Of a DNA stretch of 64,000 nucleotides, positions 39,675 to 48,454 are shown one piece after another. Both the position numbers and the translations under genes were made by a program. The notes below the pieces were generated by a model, which saw only the letters and a program-made list of their open reading frames with translations, had not been told where the DNA came from and did not search any database. This DNA is from Myxococcus hansupus (GTDB lineage: Bacteria > Myxococcota > Myxococcia > Myxococcales > Myxococcaceae). The DNA lies in contig NZ_CP012109.1 in NCBI RefSeq assembly GCF_000280925.3, forward strand, positions 6,592,501 through 6,656,500, read 5' to 3'. Every line of letters starts with the position of its first letter. The first letter of the stretch is position 1.

Positions 39675-40259
39675 ATGCACTTGGAAACGCATCTCACCCT
39701 CGCCCTGTCCCCTGGAATGGAGTCCCTGCTCCGTGGCTGGGCGGCCGGGCGCGGCGTGAAGATGCTGTGCATCGAGCTGGCGAGCGGCGTGGCCCCACGG
39801 CAGGTCATGCTGACGCTCCACGGCGACTCCAGCGTCGACGAAGCCCGGCGGCGCGCCGAGGCGCTGACGCATGAGGTGCAAGGCCTCTGCGATGCGAAGA
39901 CCTGCCGCATCAAGGTCGAGTCGCGCTGGTCCGAAACGCGGACAGAGACAATGACGCCCGCCTACCTGGAGCACCACGTCCGCGTGGCCACGCGTGACCT
40001 GGTGGCCTTGGAGCGGCTCGCCGCCGCGCAGGCGGCCCACCTGTCTCGCAACGCCTACAAGACCTTTCCCGATGGCATCCAGGAGCGCTTCCTCACCCAG
40101 CGCTTCGGCCCCTCGGACAGCCAGCGCATGGCGGCGGAGTTCCAAACGCTCCTCTCCGCGCTGGAGCGCGAGGGATTCCCCGTGACGAAGGTCGAGCGCG
40201 AGTGCGTGCTCTTCGACGACAACCTCGCCCTCGATGAGGGCTGGCTGAAGGAGACATAA
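39675..40259 (+). CDS. Internally duplicated protein, partner of AbiEii-like nucleotidyltransferase
   Basis: 194 residues from ATG 39675, ending two bases before the next gene. The two halves look alike: HLETHLTLALSP (2-13) against YLEHHVRVATRD (97-108), and then a central helix DEARRRAEALTHEVQ against QRMAAEFQTLLSALE, each followed by a K-V-E-S/R-E strand. This suggests two ferredoxin-like halves from duplication. The second half adds HLSRNA (122-127) and the final LALDEGWL. I do not recognise a named family; the fixed pairing suggests a regulator, antitoxin or partner subunit of the nucleotidyltransferase. Confidence 0.75.
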   Translation: MHLETHLTLALSPGMESLLRGWAAGRGVKMLCIELASGVAPRQVMLTLHGDSSVDEARRRAEALTHEVQGLCDAKTCRIKVESRWSETRTETMTPAYLEHHVRVATRDLVALERLAAAQAAHLSRNAYKTFPDGIQERFLTQRFGPSDSQRMAAEFQTLLSALEREGFPVTKVERECVLFDDNLALDEGWLKET

Positions 40260-40261
40260 CG

Positions 40262-41176
40262 ATGAACCCACCCAAGATGCCCGTTGATTGGCGAAAACAC
40301 TTTCCCAAGGGATACGAGCCCGACAGCACCCGGACGGACGTGTTCGACCCGGCGTTGCGGCACCACGGCCGCGCGTTCATCAAGGGCCCGCCGCGTTTCG
40401 AGGCTCCGGAAGAGGAAGCCCGATTCAAAACCGCACGCGCCCGGGTCCTCCGGAAGTGCCTCGCCGCCATTGGACATGCGCCCGTGGGAGACCGGCTCGT
40501 CGCGCGAGGCAGCGCGGTGCTCGAGGTCTGGTACCGCGAGCGCGCCCGGCCCGCGAAGGACCTCGACGTCGTCGTCACCCCCGCGAGCGTGCTCCCGGCG
40601 TCGGAGGAGGGCCTGCGACTGCTGAGCGACCTCACCCTGGCCATCACGGACGTGTTGCGGCTGGAAGGCACCAACCTGGACCCGGCGACCATTCCCGTCG
40701 ATGACATCTGGACGTATGAGCGCGCCGAAGGCCGGCGACTCACGTTTCCATGGTTCTGGGAAGGCCGTGTCCGGGACACGGTCCAGGTCGACATCGTCTT
40801 CAACGAACCGCTGCTGACCGCGCCCCTCGCGCTCACCGTGGAGGGCGTACCGGTCCGGGTCGCATCGAAGGAGGAGTCCCTCGCCTGGAAGCTGCTCTGG
40901 CTCGCGGACGACAGCTATCCCCAGGGCAAGGACCTCTACGACGCCGTCCTCCTCGCGGAGAACGCGCCGCTGCCGCCAGGACTGCTCCAGCGCGTCTTCG
41001 AGGCGAAGGACGGCGCCTGCTGGCGCGACGCGTTCAACCAGGGCGAGCTCCACTCCCACACCGAGGTGGACTGGCCGAACTTCGCGCTCGAACACCCCAC
41101 GCTGGCGCAGGGAGACGTCACGTCCTACTGGGCGCGGCTGAAAGCGGCGCTCCTGCGCCACGCCGACGTCACGTGA
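40262..41176 (+). CDS. AbiEii/AbiGii-like nucleotidyltransferase
   Basis: 304 residues. The DNA polymerase-beta-type NTase site is visible: RGSAVLEVWY with G83-S84, the metal Asp pair D100-L-D102 and third acid Asp177 in VQVDIVF. The downstream motif K210...DDSYPQGKDLYDAV (Lys, then KDLYD at 223-227) is the AbiEii-family signature corresponding to motif IV. Members of this family (AbiEii, MenT) are toxins that add nucleotides to RNA or tRNA, or are orphan enzymes. The two-base gap to the upstream gene implies co-translation. Antiphage or toxin role is an inference. Confidence 0.8.
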   Translation: MNPPKMPVDWRKHFPKGYEPDSTRTDVFDPALRHHGRAFIKGPPRFEAPEEEARFKTARARVLRKCLAAIGHAPVGDRLVARGSAVLEVWYRERARPAKDLDVVVTPASVLPASEEGLRLLSDLTLAITDVLRLEGTNLDPATIPVDDIWTYERAEGRRLTFPWFWEGRVRDTVQVDIVFNEPLLTAPLALTVEGVPVRVASKEESLAWKLLWLADDSYPQGKDLYDAVLLAENAPLPPGLLQRVFEAKDGACWRDAFNQGELHSHTEVDWPNFALEHPTLAQGDVTSYWARLKAALLRHADVT

Positions 41177-41304
41177 GCGTCGCCGCGGGCCGCGCCACGC
41201 GGAATCCATCGACCCGGCGCCAGTTCCCTGGTTGGATTCACGCGTGGTGCCACGCCTGAGCCGGGGGACAGGAAGGATGCGTTCCCGGAAACGTCCAGCC
41301 GACC

Positions 41305-43743
41305 ATGACCGACTCGACCCTGAACCTCGCTGATTTCTCCACCCTCGAGCAGCTCGTAAAGGACCAGGGCCTGGACGCCCTCCAGGCCGCGCTCGACACG
41401 CAGGGGGCGGGCCTCCAGGAGGACGCCAGAACGGCTCGCATCATCCAGCGAGCCCTCACGCTCGACGCGGAGTTCCTGCGCGCGCATCCAGAGTCGCTCT
41501 TCCAGTGCCTCTACAACCGCCTGCGCTGGTTCGACGCACCCGACGCGGCGGAGCACTTCGTCCCCGGTGAGACAGGCCCCTGGAGCAACCCACAGGCCCC
41601 GGTGTGGCGGCTCGCGAACCAGTGGCGCGCGCAGTGGGAGGCGCGGGGCGACGTGGCCTGGGTGGAGTCGCTGCGTCCCATCCCGGGTCCCCTGGAGGGC
41701 AACGACCAGTCCTTCCCACACGGCGCCCAGGTGCTCTGCGCCGCGTACAGCCCCTCCGGCGCGTTGCTGGCGACAGGGACATGGGAGGACGGACGCAACG
41801 TGCACGTCTGGGACGTGGCCACCGGGAAGTGCATCCAGACGATGGAGGGCCATGAAGGCGAGGTGCGCGGCATCGCCTGGAGTCCGGATGGTACGCGGCT
41901 GGCTTCCAGCTCCCGCGACCACGACGCGTGCATCTGGGATGTCGAAACAGGCGCCCTCCTGCACGCGATGACGGGCCAGGAGGGACAGGTGACCTCGGTG
42001 GCCTTCAGCCCCGACGGTCAGTGGCTCGCCGCGGCGAATCTTGGATGGCGCGTCCGGCTGTTCAACGTGGCCACGGGCCAGGAGGTCCGCACCCTCGCAG
42101 GGCATGAGCAGTCGGTGCTGAGCGTGGACTTCCACCCCTCGGGCCGCTGGCTGGCCTCGGGAGCTTCCGACGACACCGCACGCGTCTGGGACCTGCAGAC
42201 CGGCGCGCAGGTCGCACGCATTCCCACCCCGACCAGCGTGTCCTCGGTGGCCTTCAGCCCGAATGGCGAGTGGCTCGCGCTGAATGGCCTGGACGGCATC
42301 ATCCGGGTGGAGACGCGGACCTGGAAACCCGTGCCCGGCGGGTGCGGACACGCGCCCTACTCCGACATCGCATGGATTGGCGATTCGAAGCTGGGCGCCC
42401 TCACCTTCAATCGCACGGAGGTCCTCGACGCCCGAAGCGGCGAAGTCCTGGCGACCCGGCCGTACCTGAGTGATGGCTTCCAGCGAAGCGCGGCCTTTCA
42501 CCCCGATGGGAAGCGCTTTGCCCTCACGGCGGCGGACGGACGGCTGCTCGTGGGCGACGTGGATGGAGCCCCCGCGCCCACGCTGCTGGCCGAACAGGAC
42601 CGGGTGCAGCACCTGTGGGGGCACTCAGAAGGCGTGCGGGGTATCGCACGGCAAAAGCAGTCCATCTGGAGCATCGACGCGGAGGGGCGCGCGGACAGCC
42701 TGCCGCCCGACTACCGAGAAGCCCCCATGCAGCCATGGCGGGTCAGCCGAGATGGCACCCTCCTGGCGTGCCCCCTGATGTACCTGGGCGAGCGCCCCTT
42801 CCGGCCGGCCATCCAGCTCATCGATGCACGCAGCCAGCAGCCCGTGCGCGCGCTGTCGGCCCCAGCCAAGGACATTCCGGCCCAGGACCCGGGCGGCATC
42901 ACGACCACGGTGCCCATGGCCTTCTCTCCCGATGGCCAGCTCCTCGCCGCGTCCCTCCTGAAGGGCGCGGTGCATGTCTGGCGTGTCGTCGACGGCGTCC
43001 TGCTGCACACGCTTCGAGGCCCCCGGGAGCCCGCGACCCTGGTGGACTTCACGCCCGACGGCGCCTACGTCGTTTCGAGCTACGAGAGCAGCTCGCGCTT
43101 GATGCTGCACGACGTGCGAAGTGGCGCCGTGGCCATCGATACCCAGGCGGTGGTCGACCCCTCGCTGGCCTATGCCGCTGCGAAACAGGCGCCCCGCGTC
43201 GCGGTGGGGCTGGAGTCCGGCGACGTCCTGCTCTTCGACCTGCCCACGGGAGGACAACGGACGCTGCACGTCTCGAAGTCGCCCGTCATCGGGCTGGGCC
43301 TTTCACCGGACGGTGACATCGTCGCCGCCTGCTGCCAGGACGCCCGGGGGCGCGTCTTCGATGCGCGCACCGGGAGTCTCCTGCATGACCTCCCCCACAC
43401 CTCCCTGGCCTTCGCGGTGGCGGTGGGCGACGATCTCATCGTCACCCAGGCCAACGACATGCGCTCGCGAATCTTCGACCTCCAGACGGGCGCGCCGCAC
43501 ATCACGCTGAACGGCTGCACGGCGCCCGCGGAGGTCTTGGAGCGGCGATACTGGGAGACGCTGGGAGACCTTCCCGTCGCGTTCCACCGGAGAAAGGAGC
43601 GCACTCCCTTCGTCCATTTCCCCGACACGATGGAAGAGACGCTCATCCTTCGTGACGGGCTGGTCCTGGCCCGTGGGCGCACCGAGCGGGACTTGCTGTA
43701 CGTCCTGAAGCTCCATGACCCAAGCGCCAGGAGCGCGGGCTAG
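41305..43743 (+). CDS. WD40-repeat protein
   Basis: 812 residues. Residues about 1-125 are helical (ADFSTLEQLVKDQGLDALQAAL), resembling a STAND/SCAR-like N-terminal adaptor. From residue 140 to 790 there are about twelve to fourteen WD40 units, for example NVHVWDVATGKCIQTMEGHEGEVRGIAWSPDG, ACIWDVETGALLHAM, TARVWDLQTGAQVA and VHVWRVVDGVLLHTLRGP, forming two propellers. It has no signal peptide or kinase domain. It probably acts as a scaffold or sensor. Its stop shares bases with the facing Cys-rich lipoprotein gene. Confidence 0.9.
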   Translation: MTDSTLNLADFSTLEQLVKDQGLDALQAALDTQGAGLQEDARTARIIQRALTLDAEFLRAHPESLFQCLYNRLRWFDAPDAAEHFVPGETGPWSNPQAPVWRLANQWRAQWEARGDVAWVESLRPIPGPLEGNDQSFPHGAQVLCAAYSPSGALLATGTWEDGRNVHVWDVATGKCIQTMEGHEGEVRGIAWSPDGTRLASSSRDHDACIWDVETGALLHAMTGQEGQVTSVAFSPDGQWLAAANLGWRVRLFNVATGQEVRTLAGHEQSVLSVDFHPSGRWLASGASDDTARVWDLQTGAQVARIPTPTSVSSVAFSPNGEWLALNGLDGIIRVETRTWKPVPGGCGHAPYSDIAWIGDSKLGALTFNRTEVLDARSGEVLATRPYLSDGFQRSAAFHPDGKRFALTAADGRLLVGDVDGAPAPTLLAEQDRVQHLWGHSEGVRGIARQKQSIWSIDAEGRADSLPPDYREAPMQPWRVSRDGTLLACPLMYLGERPFRPAIQLIDARSQQPVRALSAPAKDIPAQDPGGITTTVPMAFSPDGQLLAASLLKGAVHVWRVVDGVLLHTLRGPREPATLVDFTPDGAYVVSSYESSSRLMLHDVRSGAVAIDTQAVVDPSLAYAAAKQAPRVAVGLESGDVLLFDLPTGGQRTLHVSKSPVIGLGLSPDGDIVAACCQDARGRVFDARTGSLLHDLPHTSLAFAVAVGDDLIVTQANDMRSRIFDLQTGAPHITLNGCTAPAEVLERRYWETLGDLPVAFHRRKERTPFVHFPDTMEETLILRDGLVLARGRTERDLLYVLKLHDPSARSAG

Positions 43744-44066
43744 CAGTCCCGCCAGCTCGAGTTCTTGAAGGCCATTCCCTTGCTCGCGCACCGGTACTTC
43801 CCGTAGTTGGTACAGTTCCCGTACTCGATGTTCGGGTAGGGCCCTCGCAAGACGTTGTCGCTGCAGCGGAAGAAGCAACATGCCCGGAGCGCGCCCACCG
43901 TCCCATCCCCGTCGACGGAGCCCTCCGGCTCCAGGTATTGCTCGGGGATGGGATTGGCGGCAGGCGTTTCCCCGGCCATGCCCTCCTCGTCCATGGGCCC
44001 ACCACACCCCACGCCCCACAAGGCCCCCAGCAACAACGGCAGCGCGACTTTGATTTGATTCTTCAT
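43740..44066 (-). CDS. Cys-rich small lipoprotein (paralogue A)
   Basis: 108 residues. Lipobox GVGC with Cys21, an acidic linker, and a C-terminal module of about 50 residues with six cysteines: CC-x3-C-x(14)-C-x7-C-x(12)-C, with GPYPNIEY and YGKYRC in the middle. The next upstream gene encodes a paralogue with the same spacing within one residue. The module is likely disulphide-bonded and surface-exposed. No family recognised. The order in tandem and divergence in sequence suggest an old duplication. Confidence 0.8.
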   Translation of the reverse strand: MKNQIKVALPLLLGALWGVGCGGPMDEEGMAGETPAANPIPEQYLEPEGSVDGDGTVGALRACCFFRCSDNVLRGPYPNIEYGNCTNYGKYRCASKGMAFKNSSWRDC

Positions 44067-44096
44067 GGATTCATCCCCCTCAAGAATTCAAGACAA

Positions 44097-44393
44097 TCAG
44101 CACTTCCGCCAGGCGTTGGCCTGATACGTCTGATTGCGCTGACCGCAGTAGTACCGGCCGAACTTCCCGCAGATGTCGTAGCTCACGTTGGGGAACGGGC
44201 CGTGCCAGGTCCCGCTGCATTTGACGTTGCAGCAGATGGCGGCGCCTTCGACATCATCCTGCGGAGGCGCCTCCTGCGAGGTTCCGCCCTCTTCGGGGAG
44301 CGTCGCGGGCTCTGCTTCGCCGGAGGGACCACAGCCCACCGACAGCACCACGCCCGCCGCAAGCGCGCACAAATACCCACTGACCGTTTTCAT
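44097..44393 (-). CDS. Cys-rich small lipoprotein (paralogue B)
   Basis: 98 residues from ATG 44393. Lipobox SVGC with Cys21, a linker rich in Glu/Pro, and the same six-cysteine module as its neighbour (CC, K-C-S, GPFPNVSY, D-I-C, FGRYYC, AWRKC). It is 30 bases upstream of paralogue A on the same strand, so the pair is co-transcribed. The C-terminal tryptophan-x-x-Cys is shared. Function unknown; a small cell-surface adhesin, inhibitor or lectin-like module is conceivable. Confidence 0.8.
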   Translation of the reverse strand: MKTVSGYLCALAAGVVLSVGCGPSGEAEPATLPEEGGTSQEAPPQDDVEGAAICCNVKCSGTWHGPFPNVSYDICGKFGRYYCGQRNQTYQANAWRKC

Positions 44394-44594
44394 GAAACCC
44401 TCCAGGCCTATTCCAGACAAGGAAGCCGCGATTCCCCGGCTTCCTGAGGATTAGGTCTCATTTCGACGTCAGGAGTTCCAGTGTCTGCCCCTGAGCTTTG
44501 CTCAAACAAAACAATACCAAGACATTCCGTGCAGAACCGGCCAGTGAACTCCGACTTCCCGGCGGACACGGTGCACAGCGTCACCTTCTCGCTC

Positions 44595-45185
44595 TCAAAG
44601 CCTCAACGCCTGGAGGCAAAGCGCTTCAGATTCCCAAGGAACAAGAATGGGTGCCCCGCATGGCCGTTTCCCCAGACATGCGTCAAGGCACGGCACGCCC
44701 CTGGACAACCCCTCCACGACGCCATGGTCGAACATCCTGACTGCTGAGCCATTCCGGTCGAAGACCCTGGACGACTGCTCCCAGACGATGGCGCCCACCG
44801 ACGCGTGCTCACCCCGCGCCAGCAACGACGCCGCGGCCTCGAACCAACTGGCCACGTGCCAGAAATGGTCGACGCACCGCTCCGTCCAGGACCTGCCGCC
44901 GACCGTGATTTCCAATCCCAGTTGGAAATGACAGCAGTTGAAGCTCAACGACTGGAGCCACAGCTCCACCAGGTCCCGCTCCTTCCCCATGAGCCAGGCA
45001 CCGTCCACGACGCGTCCAACGCCTTCGGTCCCGTCAACGTGCTGGCTCAGCTCGCGCAGGCCCGGAGGGACAGGGATGCGCCGCCTGGCGCCATATCGCC
45101 GCGCCTCTGGCGGGCCAAGCGGCTCATGTTCGAACAGGCGGAGACCCACGAGCAGGTTCGCGGAAATCGATTCGAAAGGCCGCAT
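44595..45185 (-). CDS. Hypothetical protein, possibly with degraded C-terminus
   Basis: 196 residues from ATG 45185 (or 210 from 45227). For most of its length third codon positions are G/C-rich as in real genes here, and the sequence is gene-like (ANLLVGLRLFEHEPLGPPEARRYGARR, VGRVVDGAWLMGKERDLVELWLQ, VDHFWHVASWFEAAASLLARGEHA). The last 30-40 residues lose that codon bias and look unstructured, hinting at a past frameshift. No family recognised. No plus-strand frame in this stretch looks better. Confidence 0.5.
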   Translation of the reverse strand: MRPFESISANLLVGLRLFEHEPLGPPEARRYGARRRIPVPPGLRELSQHVDGTEGVGRVVDGAWLMGKERDLVELWLQSLSFNCCHFQLGLEITVGGRSWTERCVDHFWHVASWFEAAASLLARGEHASVGAIVWEQSSRVFDRNGSAVRMFDHGVVEGLSRGVPCLDACLGKRPCGAPILVPWESEALCLQALRL

Positions 45186-45363
45186 GGCATGAGAGCCCAC
45201 CACCGCAGTTCTCAGCCTGCAAGCCATCCGAACACCCGCACCTCGCGCACAGGCGGCTTCGTCCCAGGCCCACCGCCCGGGTGAGCACCGGGCGCCCGTG
45301 ATTGGCGCGCAGCCCGGCAGTGCGCATCCTCGGCGCCACCGGGGCCTTTCGCTCGACAGTCCT

Positions 45364-45753
45364 CTACGCGGAGGTCGCCTCCATCCAGTGGACGACCACC
45401 TGGACCAGCGCCGCCTGCTTCGCCGTCACGTCCTTCATGTCTCGAAGCGTGACGACCGCCCGGTCCTCCGCCGCCCAGGTCAACAACCCGCTGCGGTCCT
45501 CGAAGGAGAAGCCGCCGGCGCTCTTCACCTTCGCACCTCGGTGGAAGATGAGCTGGACGCAGTCCCGAGGCTTCAGCTTGAAGGTCACCCGGTCATCGCC
45601 CTTGAAGCAGAAGCTCGGAGCATTCCATTTGATGCGCTCGGAGATGCCGGAATGGGCCGCGAGAATGGCGCTCCTCAGGCTTTCGACTTCGTCCTTCCGG
45701 GAGTGTTCGAGCTCCCTCAGGAATCGCTCGACTGCATCTGACCGGTTCGTCAT
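45364..45753 (-). CDS. DUF1801 (YdhG-like) protein
   Basis: 129 residues. VERFLRELEHSRKDEVESLRSAILAAHSGISERIKWNAPSFCFKGDDRVTFKLKPRDCVQLIFHRGAKVKS is the DUF1801 core, with the invariant I-K-W-x-x-P-S-F/W-x-F/Y box. The end (VTLRDMKDVTAKQAALVQVVVHWM) matches the family's final helix. These small alpha/beta proteins have an iron-chaperone-like (frataxin-type) fold in known structures but unclear function. It is divergent from an AAC(3)-type gene. Confidence 0.88.
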   Translation of the reverse strand: MTNRSDAVERFLRELEHSRKDEVESLRSAILAAHSGISERIKWNAPSFCFKGDDRVTFKLKPRDCVQLIFHRGAKVKSAGGFSFEDRSGLLTWAAEDRAVVTLRDMKDVTAKQAALVQVVVHWMEATSA

Positions 45754-45822
45754 GCGCCTCTTCTAACACCCCTTCCCGCGTGAGCGTTTGCGAGGAGCGC
45801 ACGGCCGCGCGATAACCGCCCC

Positions 45823-46605
45823 ATGAGCGAAGTCACCGTGTCGAGGATGGTGGAGCAACTCCGAAGCCTCGGCGTGCGCGAAGGCGGCGTCCTCGTGGTG
45901 CACACCTCCTTCAAGGCGGTGCGGCCGGTCGAAGGCGGTACCCTCGGGCTGATTCGCGCCCTGCGCGAAGCGCTCGGTGGCGAGGGCACCCTGGTCATGC
46001 CCACCATGACCGACGGAGAGAGCGTGTTCGACCCCAAGCGCACGCCCACCGAGGGCATGGGCATCACCGCGGAGACGTTCTGGCGACAGCCCGGCGTCGT
46101 GCGGAGCACGCATCCCGGCGGATCCTTCGCCGCCGCGGGTCCACAGGCAGAGGTCATCTGCCAGCCACAGCCCCTGTCTCCGCCGCACGGCCCTGAAAGC
46201 CCGGTGGGCCATGCCCATGCGCTGGGCGGGCAGGTGCTGCTGCTCGGCGTGACGCAGGGCGAGAACACCACGCTCCACCTCGCGGAGGCCCTGGCGCAGG
46301 TTCCCTACTCCGTCACCCACCCCTCCGTCGTCGAGGTGGACGGCGTCGTGCAGACCGTGGACATCGCCGAGACGGACCACTGCTGCCGGAACTTCCAGCT
46401 CGCGGGCGGGTGGCTCGCCGCACAGGGGCTCGCACGTGAAGGCAAGGTGGGCCATGCGGACGCATGGCTGTGCGATGCACGCGACCTCGTGCGCGTCGCG
46501 GTGGAGCGACTCCGCGCGGAGCCGCTCGTCTTTCTTTGCCCGCCCAGCGCGGCCTGCGAGGAATGCGACCTGGCGCGGGCGAGCGCCGAGACACCCGCGC
46601 GTTAG
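45823..46605 (+). CDS. AAC(3)-family N-acetyltransferase
   Basis: 260 residues. The start (LRSLGVREGGVLVVHTSFKAVRPVEGGTLGLIRALREALGGEGTLVMPTMTDG) is the antibiotic N-acetyltransferase (AAC(3)/YokD) pattern, with RSTHPGGSFAAAGP (catalytic-His region) and SPVGHAHALGGQVLLLGV following. It transfers acetyl from acetyl-CoA to an amine; AAC(3) enzymes acylate aminoglycosides at position 3, but many chromosomal relatives have other substrates. The last 40 residues have a CPPSAACEECD cysteine cluster. The stop overlaps the stop of the facing gene. Confidence 0.9.
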   Translation: MSEVTVSRMVEQLRSLGVREGGVLVVHTSFKAVRPVEGGTLGLIRALREALGGEGTLVMPTMTDGESVFDPKRTPTEGMGITAETFWRQPGVVRSTHPGGSFAAAGPQAEVICQPQPLSPPHGPESPVGHAHALGGQVLLLGVTQGENTTLHLAEALAQVPYSVTHPSVVEVDGVVQTVDIAETDHCCRNFQLAGGWLAAQGLAREGKVGHADAWLCDARDLVRVAVERLRAEPLVFLCPPSAACEECDLARASAETPAR

Positions 46606-47303
46606 TTGAACGTCGCGCCAAAGCGCAGGATGTCCAGATTCACATCCACGATGAACTGGTCCTTCCAGCCATCGCCCTGCTGCCTCGCGAAGAAGAACCC
46701 GGGGTCCACCCGGTTGCGCTGCTGGTTCAAGCTATAGCCCACGCCAACGCCCAATACGGGTGCGAGGAAGGACCGCGAGCCCGAAGCCGTCTTGCGATAC
46801 CCGACGTCGAAGCCCGCGGAGACCTGCCCGCCGGTCTCCGTTCGCCTACCACCTGGAGCCCCTGGGAGCTCCGTCCCGCCCGCAGCGTGGTGTGTCACCA
46901 TGCCGCTGAGCTTGGGCTGCAGGAAGAAGCCGCCCCCCCTCGCCCCGGGCACCGGCGTCCATGCCAGCCCGACGGTGGCCCGAAGGGCCTTCATGGTGCC
47001 GCAGCGATCCTTCTCGCCCCAATGCGAATGGTGGCACCGGACGTGAGAGAACATGGGCCTCAGTTCGAAGACGCCATCCGTCGCCTCCGACAAGCGCACG
47101 TTCATGCCCATCGGCACCGTCACCGAAGGCGGCAACCCCAGCACCGGCATCACCAGGAGCAGTGAGTAGTCCATGAGCGAAGCCGTCCACAGAGCGAACC
47201 GGGCACGCTCCGCGCCAGACGCGCGTGGCGCCACGGGCGCATCCACGCTTCGCGCATGGCTTGCCGACGCAATGAGCAACACCGCCACCATGATTCGAGT
47301 CAT
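46602..47303 (-). CDS. Predicted outer-membrane beta-barrel protein
   Basis: 233 residues from ATG 47303. Signal peptide MVAVLLIASASHA, then alternating hydrophobic/polar strands rich in Gly and aromatic residues (LRATVGLAWTPVPGARGGGFFLQPKLSG, TGGQVSAGFDVGYRKTASG, FLAPVLGVGVGYSLNQQ), ending VDVNLDILRFGATFN. This layout fits a small outer-membrane barrel such as the OmpW/lipid A-like type. There is a possible C-H-H-S-H-W metal-like loop (residues about 92-97). No family assigned. Convergent with the AAC(3) gene. Confidence 0.65.
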   Translation of the reverse strand: MTRIMVAVLLIASASHARSVDAPVAPRASGAERARFALWTASLMDYSLLLVMPVLGLPPSVTVPMGMNVRLSEATDGVFELRPMFSHVRCHHSHWGEKDRCGTMKALRATVGLAWTPVPGARGGGFFLQPKLSGMVTHHAAGGTELPGAPGGRRTETGGQVSAGFDVGYRKTASGSRSFLAPVLGVGVGYSLNQQRNRVDPGFFFARQQGDGWKDQFIVDVNLDILRFGATFN

Positions 47304-47431
47304 GCGCCGGCCGGTCTGCACATGCCGTACCCATGGGCAAACACTCTCAGGAATTATCGGTGCGCCCGGATTTCACGCAACCGCACGACAGGCATGTCAT
47401 GCAGGGCGCCCCGAGGAGCAGGACACGAATG

Positions 47432-48331
47432 TCAGGCAGCGCGCCGCCGGGGCACCTCGACAGGTTCGAGCTGGTGCGCCACGACGCCCGGGGCCAGCTC
47501 GAATGGCTGGGGCCCCGCCGGGGTCAGCACCGGGCCCAGCACATGCGCGCCAGGGTCCGCCGGATTGAACTTCACCTGGAGCAATTGGCCGGGCTCCAGC
47601 AGCCGGAAGCCCTGCTCCTGCCGGCGTGCCAACGCCAGATGTTCCCGACGTTGCTTCCGGGAGGTAAAGGGGGCGTGGTCGCTGGGGGTCATCCTGGCGA
47701 GGGGCGGCTGGCACTTCACCGCGAACACATGGGCGCGCCCGCCCGCCTCGTAGCGATAATGAGCGAAGGTGGCGTCCCCATGCCCGACAAGCCCACCGAA
47801 CCGGGCGACCGCCTGCGTCCAAGCATCGGCCTTGGGTGCGTCGCCGGACTCCAGGAGGTGACCGCGCCGGAGGTAGCGCAGCCTCGGCTCCCAGTCCTCG
47901 ATGTCGCGCAGCACCGCTTCCGCCCCCGCGGTGAGCAGCCGGGGCACGGCGGGCCGCGTCCCCACGTACCGGAGCGGCCGGGTCATCATTTCACTCAGCG
48001 GTGCGTCGAGAATCTCGTGCCGCGACGGCGCCGCGACGGCGTAGCGCACCCGGAAGGGGCACGGCATCTCCAGCCCGTCGTACCACTCGGGAGGATGTCC
48101 GCCCCCCAGGGCGCGATGAAGCTCGTCCCAAGGGGTGTCGTAGAAGAAGCAGTGCTCCTCCTCGCCCACACAGTAGCCGTAGAGAAACAACGTCTCATCG
48201 GCGTAGCCCGACACGCCATACAGCAGCGCATCACCTGTCGCCGTGGGGCCCTCGAGCGGCCCGGCCAGGTGGTGGGGAAGCCTCGGATGCCAGGTGCGAA
48301 GGTCCGACAAGATGGTACGTGCGTCAGGCAT
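47432..48331 (-). CDS. Hypothetical cytosolic protein of about 300 residues
   Basis: 299 residues from ATG 48331. No signal or membrane segment. It has several motif-like stretches: LRTWHPRLPHHLAGPLEGPTATGDALLYGVSGYADETLFLYGYCVGEEEHCFFYDTPWDELHRAL in the N-terminal half and an Arg/Glu-rich middle (YLRRGHLL). The C-terminal part contains a R-R-E-H-L-A-L-A-R-R-Q-E helix. No known family. It is divergent from a HhH-like lipoprotein gene with a 123-base gap. The gene has normal codon use and is likely real. Confidence 0.7.
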   Translation of the reverse strand: MPDARTILSDLRTWHPRLPHHLAGPLEGPTATGDALLYGVSGYADETLFLYGYCVGEEEHCFFYDTPWDELHRALGGGHPPEWYDGLEMPCPFRVRYAVAAPSRHEILDAPLSEMMTRPLRYVGTRPAVPRLLTAGAEAVLRDIEDWEPRLRYLRRGHLLESGDAPKADAWTQAVARFGGLVGHGDATFAHYRYEAGGRAHVFAVKCQPPLARMTPSDHAPFTSRKQRREHLALARRQEQGFRLLEPGQLLQVKFNPADPGAHVLGPVLTPAGPQPFELAPGVVAHQLEPVEVPRRRAA

Positions 48332-48454
48332 GGACAGCCTCTTCGATGACATTCTTGTAAACACGTGATTCTGCCGATTTCGAGGATGAACCGCGAGTCA
48401 GGAGCCTGGTGTATGGGTGACCTGTCCCTCGCAGTCCCCCCAGAGGAGTCCTCG

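Noticed and set aside
41242-41255. GCGTGG-TG-CCACGC dyad between the nucleotidyltransferase and WD40 genes
   Set aside because: Short arms and a 2-base centre; too weak to call an operator or terminator.
44481-45300. Plus-strand frames across the 44.5-45.3 kb stretch
   Set aside because: Codon bias favours the minus-strand frame 44595-45185.
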